Shown: positions 25,227-33,915 of the stretch, one piece after another
How the letters are laid out: the number at the start of each line of letters is the position of its first letter
Numbering within the stretch: the first letter of the stretch is position 1
NCBI RefSeq assembly: GCF_900129135.1
Contig: NZ_FQVI01000001.1
Coordinates: 367,085 to 431,084 of the forward strand
DNA length: 64,000 nt
Direction: 5' to 3'
Source of the DNA: Lactonifactor longoviformis DSM 17459
Lineage (GTDB): Bacteria; Bacillota; Clostridia; Lachnospirales; Lachnospiraceae
Translations under genes and position numbers: made by a program
Notes under the pieces: generated by a model
Told to the model about the DNA's origin: nothing
Database searches by the model: none
Seen by the model: the letters and a program-made list of their open reading frames with translations, nothing else

Positions 25227-25647
25227 CAGCGTGTTCCTCCAAATATTTCTTTAACAGTTCAAAAGAGCTTGTCCGTCTGTACTGTATCGTGCTGCGCGAC
25301 GTATTGAACATTTTTCCGATTTCCACGTCAGTCATGCCCTCGAAATAGTACAGAAGTATAGCAGTTCTCTTTTCTTCCGGCAGGGTGCGTATTGCTTCAA
25401 GCAATAACTTCGGGGTTATTTCTTTTCCTGCCATTTGATAAGTCGGCTCGGCTGTTTCAGCTTGAAAATATTTATCCGTAGTGTAAAGCTGCCGTTCCTC
25501 ATGCAAGGCAAGGTCACAAAAAGAAACTTCCCGTTTCCTGCGTCGCCGGATTTCATCATGGGCGTTACAGGCTTCGTTGTGTAGCACCCGTTTACAGAAA
25601 CTTTGAAAGACACATTGCTTCTGAAATTCTCTGCGATTAGGTTCCAT
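25207..25647 (-). CDS. Sigma-70-like ICE regulator (Tn916 Orf7 type)
   Basis: 146 residues. The C-terminal sigma region-4 helix-turn-helix is clear: AIRTLPEEKRTAILLYYFEGMTDVEIGKMFNTSRSTIQYRR. ATG 25647 follows AAGGAGGTGATTAC. It probably promotes transcription through xis and int, as in Tn916. A long hairpin-rich leader lies upstream. Confidence 0.88.
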   Translation of the reverse strand: MEPNRREFQKQCVFQSFCKRVLHNEACNAHDEIRRRRKREVSFCDLALHEERQLYTTDKYFQAETAEPTYQMAGKEITPKLLLEAIRTLPEEKRTAILLYYFEGMTDVEIGKMFNTSRSTIQYRRTSSFELLKKYLEEHADEWNEW

Positions 25648-26189
25648 GTAATCACCTCCTTTCTGCCGAAAGGCGGTAGTACCTCCCCTTTTCGCGGGAT
25701 AATACAGACGACTTTTTTAAACGCCGGACGAAAGCGAAAATTTCTTTGAAAAATCTTCTGTAAAATGCAAAATGCGCCCATCTGCAAGGCGCAGACCGAC
25801 GCATAGGAAATAACAGCAGTATTTAATTGATTTGATAGTTCATCTGTATAGTCGGACTTGTCCGGTGGGGGAGCTATACTTTTTTTAATGAATGTAACCT
25901 ATGTATGCTGTATAGCAACAAAGAAATCCCCATAGCGGCAGCCCTCCTAAATGCCGCTAATTTATGTTAGCAGTAGACAAAAAGAAGCGGCGGCTCTAAA
26001 AATTAAAGCCACCGCTTCAAATGCGCGTGAAAATATGTCTGCGCTACGACGGCTTTTTTTCTTTTGCTGTCGTAGCGTAGAATTAGGAAGTGTGCATAAA
26101 AGACACTATTTTTTCAGTAGTGAGGAATCCAAATTACCAAAACTTGTTACTCCACACCGAATAAAACCTACCATATCAAGCTATTTGAA
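25648..26189. promoter_or_regulatory. 542-bp leader region of the Orf7/Orf8-like operon with several hairpins
   Basis: No gene is visible. On the plus strand GTATAG...CTATAC (25846-25879) is followed by seven T; GAAGCGG...CCGCTTC (25984-26018) and GCGCTACGAC...GTCGTAGCG (26041-26076) are further hairpins. Near the sigma-like gene, ACCGCC and AAAGGAGGT elements could pair around the ribosome site. This layout recalls the attenuated leader of Tn916. Confidence 0.5.
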
Positions 26190-26447
26190 TCAGAGTTCAA
26201 TTCTTGCTTTTGATGGTTTATCTTCACAATAGATAACTTTAATCGTTGTTCCCTTGTCAGGAATTTTGTTTCCTGCGCCAATCCATTTTTGGCAGGTGTA
26301 ATCTTTGACGCCTATCGTGTATTTGACCTTGATAATATGTGGAAAAGCTGCACCATCCATAGCATGGGTACGGACAGGTTTACGATTTACTTTTAACCAC
26401 CATTGTTTTGTAACTGAAATTACAGTTCCTGTTGTTTCCTTTTCCAT
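26190..26447 (-). CDS. Small cargo protein of unknown function
   Basis: 85 residues, no signal or membrane helix; high in beta-forming residues (TGTVISVTKQWWLKV, IIKVKYTIGVKDYTC, GTTIKVIYC), which suggests a small beta-barrel. ATG 26447 follows GGAGGTATAACTT. AT-rich like the neighbouring ABC genes, and last in their direction. I do not recognise it. It may accompany the transporter or be an independent passenger. Confidence 0.6.
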   Translation of the reverse strand: MEKETTGTVISVTKQWWLKVNRKPVRTHAMDGAAFPHIIKVKYTIGVKDYTCQKWIGAGNKIPDKGTTIKVIYCEDKPSKARIEL

Positions 26448-26505
26448 AAGTTATACCTCCGATGTTAATTTAGAATGAGTAATTTTCTATTTAGATAGCT
26501 ACATA

Positions 26506-26682
26506 TTAAAGCAAACTGCCCTTTAATCCTTTTTTGAAAACCAATACAGCCCTTTCGGTTCCCCAAAATGACATTGTGACAAGGCGATAGCTTTCCTTTT
26601 CCATTTCCTCTATTTTGGCATTGATTTTCACTGTCGCATTTTCAATAGTAATTTCTTCTAATAATTCTGTCCTATACATCAT
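26506..26682 (-). CDS. Small cargo protein of unknown function
   Basis: 58 residues from ATG 26682, selected by GGAGGTAAAGAT directly upstream; an earlier ATG at 26718 lacks a site. Charged and soluble (TELLEEITIENATVKINAKIEEM). It lies 61 bp below the ABC permease gene in the same direction. Not recognised. Confidence 0.6.
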   Translation of the reverse strand: MMYRTELLEEITIENATVKINAKIEEMEKESYRLVTMSFWGTERAVLVFKKGLKGSLL

Positions 26683-26743
26683 ATCTTTACCTCCATAATT
26701 ATTAAATAGATGATACATATTTTCGGTTCAATCTTTTTGGTAT

Positions 26744-27517
26744 TTACCAACCTTTTTTTCTAACTGCTTTTTTCTTCTTACCAACAGTCAATGTACCGGG
26801 TTCTTTCTTTTTATTTGCAAGAATAATCATAGAAATCAAGAAAGTCAAAACTATTGTAATGAAAGCGGGGAAAATGTGATAAGTATAACCATATTCCGCA
26901 CCACAAGTAGGGTCTACTAAAATCATGCTTGCTTTAATCGGATAATAATTTAACAGTGTTCCTTCAAAAGTTCCAAAATATCCATACACAAAAGCTAGTG
27001 CAACTCCACCCAAAAAATTATTTGCCGAACAACAGAATATCAGAATAATCGGCAAGACTGAAATATAAATTCCTATATTCGCCCCAGTAACACGAATAAA
27101 CATATTGAGTAGATTGCCAAAATGAACTCCCGGAAATCCGACAATAATATTGATTACTAATGCTATCACACAACCTATAAGACTAAAGCTGATTGTCAAC
27201 AGCAATAGAATAAGTAATTTTCCAGAAAGTAACTGTTTATATGGAATAGGAATTGTTAATATATTCTTCATAGTATCGTCTGTATATTCCCTTGTTATGA
27301 TATAACCTGCAATCAGTGCAATAATAATCGGAAAAAATAAGGTACAATTACTAATCATAACCTGTTGCATAAAATAGTCAAACGTCCATGTCGGTCCACC
27401 GTTGGCTGTGGAATAAAACAGTGACAGCAACGGAGAAAGTGTTGTCATAATAATTCCGGCTTTTATTACAGAATATCGTTTTAATTTTAAAAATTCAGTT
27501 TTTATTATATTTCTCAT
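26744..27517 (-). CDS. ABC transporter permease, antimicrobial-peptide immunity type
   Basis: 257 residues from ATG 27517 after GAGGTAAAAGAT. Six helices in the ABC-2 arrangement of BcrB/lantibiotic-immunity EG-type permeases, with N-terminal NIIKTEFLKLKR and IAGYIITREYTDDTMKNILTIP, the coupling region of that family. A lysine-rich tail (GKKKKAVRKKGW) ends it. It pairs with the next permease as a heterodimer and with the ATPase at 28325-29251; such systems expel or shield against lantibiotics or bacitracin. Confidence 0.87.
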   Translation of the reverse strand: MRNIIKTEFLKLKRYSVIKAGIIMTTLSPLLSLFYSTANGGPTWTFDYFMQQVMISNCTLFFPIIIALIAGYIITREYTDDTMKNILTIPIPYKQLLSGKLLILLLLTISFSLIGCVIALVINIIVGFPGVHFGNLLNMFIRVTGANIGIYISVLPIILIFCCSANNFLGGVALAFVYGYFGTFEGTLLNYYPIKASMILVDPTCGAEYGYTYHIFPAFITIVLTFLISMIILANKKKEPGTLTVGKKKKAVRKKGW

Positions 27518-27522
27518 ATCTT

Positions 27523-28332
27523 TTACCTCGTCCATTTTTTATAAAAGCGAATTATCAGCCACAAAGAAAGTACAACTGTAATTGCCATAATAAAAATTGT
27601 ATGGAAAGTAGTTGGTACAATCGCATAGGCTTCCGGCAAAAGATTATCTTTTTGCAAATTATCCATCATTAAGCCGCTTGTCCAGTTCATAACACATATA
27701 ACCGGAAAAGAATTTAAGAAAGCAATTTTGGCAGCACTTATAGATGTCCCAATCGTTCCCAGTATGCCCCAGTTAAAAATGGAATAAAAAAAAGCAAGCA
27801 GGATAGAAAGTAAAAAACTTTTGTTAAAGTAAATAATTAAAAATACAATCGGTAAAGAAGCTGCTACGATAAGAACTCCAAAAATAAGGCTCATAAATAT
27901 CTTATAAGTCATACCGTAAACCATTCCTACATGAAACAATTTACAAAACAACGCAACAGACAATGTGCTTATCAGACAAAATGCAACGCTGAAAATAAAG
28001 AGCATAGAAATTTTTGCCATAATGAGTTGTGTATTTGTAACTGGAATTGTTCTAAGGTTTTTGGAAGTATCACAATCTCTTTCTATAAAAAACAAAATAG
28101 CGGCAATGATACCAATTAGACATGGAAGCAAAAAAACTAAACCATATCCCAACATCATTGTATAGACATAATCAAATCGGGTTTGAAGATAGTGTTCTGT
28201 TGTATCTGCACCAGTTCCCGCCTTTGCCATATATGCCAAAATCAACGGAAAAAATAACGACAATGACATCAGTGCATACAACAGTCTTTTTCGCTTTAAT
28301 TTCCAAAATTCGCACTTAATCAGTTTAAGCAA
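27523..28332 (-). CDS. ABC transporter permease, antimicrobial-peptide immunity type
   Basis: 269 residues with the same six-helix plan and start (LIKCEFWKLKRKRLLY) as its partner; FIERDCDTSKNLRTIPVTNTQLI is the matching coupling segment. It overlaps the ATPase gene by 8 bp and its stop lies 6 bp before the start of the second permease, so all three are translated together. Confidence 0.87.
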   Translation of the reverse strand: MLKLIKCEFWKLKRKRLLYALMSLSLFFPLILAYMAKAGTGADTTEHYLQTRFDYVYTMMLGYGLVFLLPCLIGIIAAILFFIERDCDTSKNLRTIPVTNTQLIMAKISMLFIFSVAFCLISTLSVALFCKLFHVGMVYGMTYKIFMSLIFGVLIVAASLPIVFLIIYFNKSFLLSILLAFFYSIFNWGILGTIGTSISAAKIAFLNSFPVICVMNWTSGLMMDNLQKDNLLPEAYAIVPTTFHTIFIMAITVVLSLWLIIRFYKKWTR

Positions 28333-29251
28333 TTCCTTCGCCTCCTGTCACACGCTTGAAGTAATCTTCAAGACTTTCTTCACAAGTATGGGCTTCTGAT
28401 ACCTCCAATCCATTTTCTACAAAAGCAGTCACGATTTTTCCTACGGACAAATCAAGATTATGCAAGCGTAAATTGTGGTCGTCCTGTATAGAGAAATGAC
28501 TCTCATGGAAAGTACGCTCTAAAATTCTTGCTGCCTGTGCGGTATCAGAAAGAGTAAATCGGATATGTTTGCTGCTTTTTTGTTCCAGTTCCGCAAGACT
28601 TTCTTCTTCCAATAGTGCGCCATGGTCGATAATTCCAATATCATCTGCTAGCAAAGAAATCTCCGAAAGGATATGACTGGAAATTAAAATTGTTTTTCCC
28701 TTTGTATCGCAAAGCTCGCGAATAAAAGAACGTACTTCTGCAATTCCAATCGGGTCAAGCCCATTGATAGGTTCATCTAAAATCAGAAGTTCAGGGTCGT
28801 GCATAACTGCAAGTGCAATCGCAAGCCGTTGTTTCATACCAAGAGAATACTGGGAAAACAGTTTTTTGTCTTTATAAGGCAATCCTACCAAATCCAATGT
28901 GTTTTTAATTGAATGACGGTTGGGTATGCCCCGTAAGGTAGCAAAAATTTGTAAGTTTTCCGTAGCAGTCAAATTAGGGTAAAAACCGGGTGACTCAATC
29001 AGACTACCGATACGGGGCAACAATTTCTTTTCATTCCCCTGCAAAGACTTTCCCCATATTTTAACTTCGCCGGAAGTTGGCTTTGTCAATCCAAGTAGCA
29101 TTTTCATAGTGGTCGTTTTTCCGGCTCCGTTTCTTCCAAGCAGTCCGTAAATTCTCCCTTTCTGCACATGAATATTTAAGTCAGCGACACTCTTTTGTGA
29201 GCCGTACTGTTTGGTAAGATTTTTTGTTTCAATGATATAATTTTTGTCCAT
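28325..29251 (-). CDS. ABC transporter ATPase, BcrA/lantibiotic-immunity F type
   Basis: 308 residues from ATG 29251 after CAGGAGGTTTGAAT. Walker A GRNGAGKTT at 39-47, signature SLGMKQRLAIA, Walker B LLILDEPINGLDP, and a C-terminal extension typical of BcrA. It powers the two permeases that follow. The promoter region carries four 8-bp direct repeats that probably bind the response regulator encoded upstream. Confidence 0.9.
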   Translation of the reverse strand: MDKNYIIETKNLTKQYGSQKSVADLNIHVQKGRIYGLLGRNGAGKTTTMKMLLGLTKPTSGEVKIWGKSLQGNEKKLLPRIGSLIESPGFYPNLTATENLQIFATLRGIPNRHSIKNTLDLVGLPYKDKKLFSQYSLGMKQRLAIALAVMHDPELLILDEPINGLDPIGIAEVRSFIRELCDTKGKTILISSHILSEISLLADDIGIIDHGALLEEESLAELEQKSSKHIRFTLSDTAQAARILERTFHESHFSIQDDHNLRLHNLDLSVGKIVTAFVENGLEVSEAHTCEESLEDYFKRVTGGEGIA

Positions 29252-29281
29252 ATTCAAACCTCCTGTTCTGTAAACTATTCT

Positions 29282-29330
29282 ATCATACCAACCTTGCATT
29301 AACCTTGCCGCAACCTTGCATTAACCTTGC
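29282..29330 (-). promoter_or_regulatory. Four GCAAGGTT direct repeats at 11-bp period, with promoter -10
   Basis: On the plus strand AACCTTGC occurs at 29290, 29301, 29312 and 29323, exactly 11 bp apart (one helical turn). On the minus strand the array abuts TATGAT (29282-29287), so the last repeats occupy the -35 position, the layout of OmpR/PhoP-type class II activation. The regulator at 30312-31004 is the obvious candidate. Confidence 0.7.
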
Positions 29331-29353
29331 AATTTGAAATATTGTCCCAAAAA

Positions 29354-29393
29354 TAATTAAGGCTCCCGTCAAAAGAACGGGAGAACCTTAATT
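29354..29393 (-). terminator. Terminator after the histidine kinase gene
   Basis: On the minus strand AATTAAGG...CTCCCG pairs with CGGGAG.CCTTAATT and is followed by ATTTTT. The stem includes the kinase stop codon, separating the regulator operon from the transporter operon. Confidence 0.8.
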
Positions 29394-30305
29394 TGCTAAG
29401 GGAAAAAGCAAAGTAAATTCCGTTCCTGTTCCCTGTGTGCTATTTGCTGTTATTGTGCCGTTCATTTTTTCTACAAGTTGGTGTGCGATAGAAAGCCCAA
29501 GACCGCTGCCTTTTTCAGACCGTCCCTTATCGCATTTATAGAGCCGTTCAAAAATATGCTTCAAATCTTCTTTTTCAATCCCTATTCCATTATCTGCTAA
29601 TCGGATTTGCATATTTTTTTCCTGCTTTGATAGGATTATTTCTATTTTATCCGCATGACTGTGAGAAATTACATTCTGAATAAGATTGTTCAATATCCGC
29701 ATATAGCCGTCCGTATCAAGTTTTACCCGGAAAGGCTGTTCGGGAATATCAATATTGTAATCTATCTGCTTATCTTCAAATATGGGTATCCAGTCAATCA
29801 AGATATTTCGTGTCAGCTCCGCAGCTTCAACAATATTTATATCCATAGCAAACTCATTAGAATTTAATTTGAACCAGTCAAAAAGAACATCAATATATTC
29901 TTTCAAATCGTGAGCTTTGCGGCGGGCTGTTTCGATATAGTCGTCCCTGTCTTTTCCTGTAACAATTCCTTTATGTGCAGCGTCAAGATACCCAATAAGC
30001 GTTGTAAGCGGTGTCCGAACATCATGGGAAAGACTTGTCATAAGCTGTCGGTTTGTTTCTTCTGTCTGCCGGACAGTAGAAAGCCTGCTCTCATAAGACA
30101 CAACAATCTCATTTATTTCATAGGCAAGAGGGGCTACCAGTTCATTTGTTGCAGATAAAATACGTCTGTTTCCATTTCCGTTTTTTACATCAATCAATGC
30201 GTCTGTTATCTCGGCTATCTGTTTTTTAACACGTCGAATAGCAAAGCAGGAAACAAGAATAGAGAAAAGTGCAATTATTATGGATAGAAAAATGACTGCT
30301 TCCAT
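29388..30305 (-). CDS. Sensor histidine kinase
   Basis: 305 residues. One N-terminal membrane helix (residues 4-23) and almost no outside part, a HAMP-like linker, H-box SLSHDVRTPLTTLIGY with phospho-acceptor His94, N-box RILNNLIQNVISHS, and G-boxes DNGIGI and GSGLGLSIAHQL. Small kinases of this build sense membrane or transporter state rather than a soluble ligand, as in peptide-antibiotic systems. Directly below its response regulator (6 bp gap). Confidence 0.93.
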   Translation of the reverse strand: MEAVIFLSIIIALFSILVSCFAIRRVKKQIAEITDALIDVKNGNGNRRILSATNELVAPLAYEINEIVVSYESRLSTVRQTEETNRQLMTSLSHDVRTPLTTLIGYLDAAHKGIVTGKDRDDYIETARRKAHDLKEYIDVLFDWFKLNSNEFAMDINIVEAAELTRNILIDWIPIFEDKQIDYNIDIPEQPFRVKLDTDGYMRILNNLIQNVISHSHADKIEIILSKQEKNMQIRLADNGIGIEKEDLKHIFERLYKCDKGRSEKGSGLGLSIAHQLVEKMNGTITANSTQGTGTEFTLLFPLAN

Positions 30306-30311
30306 AGAAAA

Positions 30312-31004
30312 TCAAACCTCCTTGTTAAAACGATAACCGATACCTTTAATCGTTTGAATATATTTTGGACTTCCGGGATTTACCTCTAATTTCTTGCGAA
30401 GTCGGCTGATAATCGCCATAATGTTGCTGTCATCATAGAAATATTCCTCTCTCCACACTTCTTCATAAATCTGTTGCTTTGTCAGAATTTTCCCTTGATT
30501 TTTCGCGCAGTATAAGAGTAAGTCAAATTCTTTTGGAGGCAATTCAAAAGTTCCATTTTCCGTAGTAACAGAACGATTTTCAATATCAATTTTCAACCCG
30601 TCAAATTCAAGTTGCTGTGATATTCCGTCCTGTTGATTGAAACGGGTATAACGGCGTATAAGGGAAACGATACGGGCTATCAGTTCGTCCATGTCAAAAG
30701 GTTTTGTCAAATAATCATCAGCTCCTGCCCTTAAACCGCGTACTTTAGAAGCACTGTCATTTTTTGATGTAAACATCAAAATCGGCAGGCTGCTTTCTTT
30801 TCTAATTTCTTCCAATGTTTCAAATCCGTCCATACCAGGCATCATAACGTCCAGTATCACAAGTTGATATTCTCTCTCTTTTAATTTTTGTAATCCCTCT
30901 TTTCCCGTATTACAAAAATCAGCTTCTATATCTTCTGATAGCACGCTGCGTTTAATCAGCGCACAAAGTTCCTTATCATCATCTATAATCAAAACTTTAT
31001 TCAT
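30312..31004 (-). CDS. OmpR-family response regulator
   Basis: 230 residues from ATG 31004 after AAAGGAGCTATACC. Receiver domain with acidic pocket IIDDDKE, phospho-acceptor Asp52 (VILDVMMPG), Thr/Lys switch (MFTSK, TKPF), then a winged-helix effector ending IQTIKGIGYRF. It likely activates the ABC operon through the 11-bp repeats at 29290-29330. Confidence 0.94.
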   Translation of the reverse strand: MNKVLIIDDDKELCALIKRSVLSEDIEADFCNTGKEGLQKLKEREYQLVILDVMMPGMDGFETLEEIRKESSLPILMFTSKNDSASKVRGLRAGADDYLTKPFDMDELIARIVSLIRRYTRFNQQDGISQQLEFDGLKIDIENRSVTTENGTFELPPKEFDLLLYCAKNQGKILTKQQIYEEVWREEYFYDDSNIMAIISRLRKKLEVNPGSPKYIQTIKGIGYRFNKEV

Positions 31005-31185
31005 GGTATAGCTCCTTTCCTTGTTTGGTTCTACCGTCAATCGGTTTTTCCGCGTCTTTTGGTATCAACCACATATACCCAAGTTTTGAAACACCCTGTA
31101 TGCGTTTCTCCCTGCAAAGTATCTGTACCCGCCTTTCAGAAATTCCCCACTTCTTTGCTGCTTCGGGGCAAGACATATATTCCAT
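30997..31185 (-). CDS. Small helix-turn-helix DNA-binding protein
   Basis: 62 residues from ATG 31185. MSCPEAAKKWGISERRVQILCREKRIQGVSKLG is an HTH_17 (excisionase/MerR-like) fold. It overlaps the response-regulator start by 8 bp, so it is the first gene of the regulator operon; such small proteins often accompany mobile two-component cargo. Role unknown, possibly local autoregulation. Confidence 0.75.
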   Translation of the reverse strand: MEYMSCPEAAKKWGISERRVQILCREKRIQGVSKLGYMWLIPKDAEKPIDGRTKQGKELYHE

Positions 31186-31222
31186 AACAACACCCGTCCT
31201 TTCTGAAAATCTTATCATAATA

Positions 31223-31251
31223 ATTATAGTCGGACACACGAACAATAGCAA
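31223..31251 (-). promoter_or_regulatory. Promoter of the HTH/two-component operon
   Basis: Minus-strand TTGCTA (31246-31251), 17-bp spacer, TATAAT (31223-31228), about 38 bp before the small HTH gene. Confidence 0.65.
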
Positions 31252-31346
31252 GTATATAAATATGAATTATTATGGCTATTTAGTGGAACTGTATAGACAT
31301 ATCCAAAGAGAAAGGGGAACAGTAAAATGTAACTGGGTGAATAAAT

Positions 31347-31700
31347 ATGGCAAAAAGACCGGTAGAAAAATATGACTTCAAGGCATTTGGAGAAGCTATA
31401 AAAGCTGCGCGGACGGGGCGCAAAGAAAGCCGCAAACAGGTAAGTGATGAAATGTATATTTCTCCTCGCTATCTTGCAAATATCGAAAACAAAGGACAGC
31501 ACCCCAGTCTGCAAATCTTTTTTGAGCTTATGCTTCGTTACAATATATCCGTAGACCAGTTTCTTTTAGATACGCCCACCCAAAAAGATACAAAGCGGCG
31601 GCAGCTCGACGCTCTCCTTGATGATATGAGCGATAATGGCATACGGATTGTAACGGCAACTGCAAAAGAAATTTCAGAAGTCGAAAAAGAGGACAAATAA
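31347..31700 (+). CDS. XRE-family transcriptional regulator
   Basis: 117 residues. FGEAIKAARTGRKESRKQVSDEMYISPRYLANIENKGQHPS is an HTH_3 domain; the acidic C-terminus is unrelated to other parts. It is divergent from the two-component cargo and upstream of the oriT-like region, so it may repress mobilisation genes (inference). Followed by a clear terminator. Confidence 0.88.
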   Translation: MAKRPVEKYDFKAFGEAIKAARTGRKESRKQVSDEMYISPRYLANIENKGQHPSLQIFFELMLRYNISVDQFLLDTPTQKDTKRRQLDALLDDMSDNGIRIVTATAKEISEVEKEDK

Positions 31701-31731
31701 ATGTGTCCGGCAAATTGAATATGATTTAGGA

Positions 31732-31766
31732 AGCGTTGTAATCTTTACAGATTGCAGCGTTTTTCT
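31732..31766 (+). terminator. Terminator after the XRE regulator
   Basis: GCGTTGTAATC and GATTGCAGCGT pair around TTTACA, followed by TTTTTC. Confidence 0.7.
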
Positions 31767-31827
31767 TTTGCTCTTTTTTGGCATATAGAGCATTGCGTTG
31801 TAGTAACCAGTGAGGAAAAAACTTTCG

Positions 31828-31927
31828 TAGCAAGCATAGGAAAAGAGTACCCTTTTCCGTATTTTCTCCCTCCCGTCCTGCGGTGCGTCGGTTGAAAATT
31901 GCTTGTTGGGAAGTGTCCCAAACCCTC
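31828..31927 (+). other. oriT: oriT-like region, copy 1
   Basis: Placed 22 bp before mobC. It contains GGAAAAG/CTTTTCC (31838-31857) and TTGGGA/TCCCAA (31907-31922) hairpins. Its outer 34 and 28 bases recur, inverted and almost unchanged, at 39502-39601. Position next to mobC and relaxase plus hairpins indicates the transfer origin; the nick site is not determined. Confidence 0.65.
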
Positions 31928-31948
31928 GGAACGGAAAGGAGTGATTGC

Positions 31949-32278
31949 ATGAATGGACGCAAAAGAAAAGTACAAATCAAATTCTATGTAACAGAGGAAG
32001 AACGGGCATTGATTGAGCAGAAAATGAAGCTCGTCCCCACCCGGAACATGGCGGCGTATCTTCGCAAGATTGCCATTGACGGGTATATCATTCAGACAGA
32101 CCATAGCGACATAAAAGCCATGACAGCGGAGATACAGAAAATCGGGGTCAATATCAATCAGATTGCAAAGCGTGTCAACGCGACAGGCAGCGTCTACCAA
32201 GAGGACATAGAGGAAATAAAGGGGGTGCTTGCGGAGATATGGCGGTTACAAAGATTAAGCCTATTAAAAGCACGTTGA
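31949..32278 (+). CDS. mobC: MobC-family mobilisation accessory protein
   Basis: 109 residues from ATG 31949 after AAAGGAGTGATTGC. Ribbon-helix-helix start (RKRKVQIKFYVTEEERALIEQKM) and the MobC signature IGVNINQIAKRVNATGSV. It helps the relaxase open oriT. It overlaps the relaxase gene by 40 bp. Confidence 0.92.
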   Translation: MNGRKRKVQIKFYVTEEERALIEQKMKLVPTRNMAAYLRKIAIDGYIIQTDHSDIKAMTAEIQKIGVNINQIAKRVNATGSVYQEDIEEIKGVLAEIWRLQRLSLLKAR

Positions 32279-33588
32279 GCAAAGCCCTTGACTATATCCA
32301 AAACCCGGATAAAACAGACGGGAAAACGCTTGTGTCCTCCTTTGGGTGCAGCTATGAAACGGCAGATATTGAGTTTGGATTTACGCTTGCACAAGCCATA
32401 GAGAAAGGGAACAATCTCGCCCACCATTTGATACAGTCCTTTGAGCCGGGGGAAGTGGATTATGAGAAAGCCCACGAAATCGGGAAACAGCTTGCCGACG
32501 CGGTAACAAAGGGACAGCATGAATACGTCTTAACTACCCACATAGACAAAGGGCATATCCATAACCATATCATTTTTTGTGCGGTCAATTTTGTTGACTA
32601 CCACAAATACAATTCCAATAAACGCAGCTACTATGGCATACGGAACATGAGCGATAAGCTGTGCCGGGAAAACGGGCTGTCCGTTGTCGTTCCGGGTAAG
32701 GGCAGCAAGGGAAAAAGCTATGCAGAATATCAAGCGGAAAAGGTCGGTGCAAGTTGGAAAGGCAAGCTGAAAATTACCGTTGATACGCTTATCCCCCAAG
32801 TGGCAAGTTTTGAAGAATTGTTGCAGCGGTTACAGGCAGCGGGCTATGAGATAAAGCCGGGAAAATATATCTCCTGCCGCGCTCCGGGACAGGAACGGTT
32901 TACCCGCTTAAAAACCCTCGGTGCAGATTATACAGAGGAAGCAATCAAAGAACGGATAGAGGGCAAGCGCACAAAGGCGGCGAAAGCTCCCAAAGAGCAG
33001 CGCGGCGTATCGCTGCTTATTGACATTGAAAACAGTATCAAGGCAGCGCAGAGCCGGGGCTATGAACAGTGGGCGAAAATCCATAATCTGAAACTGGCTG
33101 CAAAGACTATGAATTTCTTGACAGAACATAAGATTGAGCAGTACGCAGATTTAGTCAGCCGGATTGAGGAAGTAAATGCGGAAAATGAAAAGACAGCAGA
33201 CGCATTAAAGAGCGTGGAGAAACGTCTTGCAAACATGGCGGTGCTGATGAAGCACGTTACCACCTACCAAAAGACAAAACCTGTCTATGAAGCATACCGC
33301 AGGGCAAAGGATAAGGACGCATACCGGGCAAAGCAGGAAAGCAGTCTGATACTCCATGAAGCAGCGGCAAAGGCACTAAAAACGGCGGGCGTTTCCAAGC
33401 TCCCGAATGTCGCCGCGCTACAAGTAGACTATGAAAAGCTCCGGGAACAGAAAGAAGCCCTTTACGCGGACTATGGCAAACTGAAAAAACAGGTCAAAGA
33501 GTACGACGTTATCAAACAGAACATAGACAGCATTTTACGGCAGCCAAGAGAGCCGGAACGGGAAAAAGGGAAAGAACGCGGGGAGTAG
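32239..33588 (+). CDS. Relaxase (MobA/VirD2 family)
   Basis: 449 residues. Catalytic Tyr19 region (KALDYIQNPDKT) and the three-histidine metal site HIDKGHIHNHIIF (His101, 106, 108/110). The C-terminal half is a long charged coiled coil. It nicks oriT, stays covalently bound to the strand and leads it through the secretion channel. Together with mobC and the VirD4 coupling protein at 51117 it forms the relaxosome. Confidence 0.94.
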   Translation: MAVTKIKPIKSTLSKALDYIQNPDKTDGKTLVSSFGCSYETADIEFGFTLAQAIEKGNNLAHHLIQSFEPGEVDYEKAHEIGKQLADAVTKGQHEYVLTTHIDKGHIHNHIIFCAVNFVDYHKYNSNKRSYYGIRNMSDKLCRENGLSVVVPGKGSKGKSYAEYQAEKVGASWKGKLKITVDTLIPQVASFEELLQRLQAAGYEIKPGKYISCRAPGQERFTRLKTLGADYTEEAIKERIEGKRTKAAKAPKEQRGVSLLIDIENSIKAAQSRGYEQWAKIHNLKLAAKTMNFLTEHKIEQYADLVSRIEEVNAENEKTADALKSVEKRLANMAVLMKHVTTYQKTKPVYEAYRRAKDKDAYRAKQESSLILHEAAAKALKTAGVSKLPNVAALQVDYEKLREQKEALYADYGKLKKQVKEYDVIKQNIDSILRQPREPEREKGKERGE

Positions 33589-33680
33589 TTTTGTTCATAC
33601 TTGTGTGATATAATAGTTCCTATCAAAGACAGTAGCCACATACTAAAGTGATACATTTTCAGCAAAGGAAGTGTCAGAAA

Positions 33681-33911
33681 ATGGAACAGGAAATGCCGGA
33701 CTATGAAACGATATGCGCTGCCGTTGTGGGCGAAAAATGGGCGTTGGAAAAGGTGCTTGATTGTTACGGCGACGAAATCAACCGCCTTGCAATGGTAAAA
33801 AAGTGTCAGCCGGACGGGACTATCAAAGAGGAAATCGACGAAGATTTACGGCAAACACTCATAATGAAACTGTTAGAAGCTATCCCACAATTTCCAATGG
33901 AAAAGGAGTGA
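33681..33911 (+). CDS. Second Orf8-like helix-turn-helix protein
   Basis: 76 residues from ATG 33681 after AAAGGAAGTGTCAG. AAVVGEKWALEKVLDCYGDEINRLAM and EEIDEDLRQTLIMKLLEAIPQF repeat the HTH_16 pattern of the protein at 24969-25226. Found downstream of relaxases in this ICE family. Probably regulatory. Confidence 0.8.
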   Translation: MEQEMPDYETICAAVVGEKWALEKVLDCYGDEINRLAMVKKCQPDGTIKEEIDEDLRQTLIMKLLEAIPQFPMEKE

Positions 33912-33915
33912 TACC

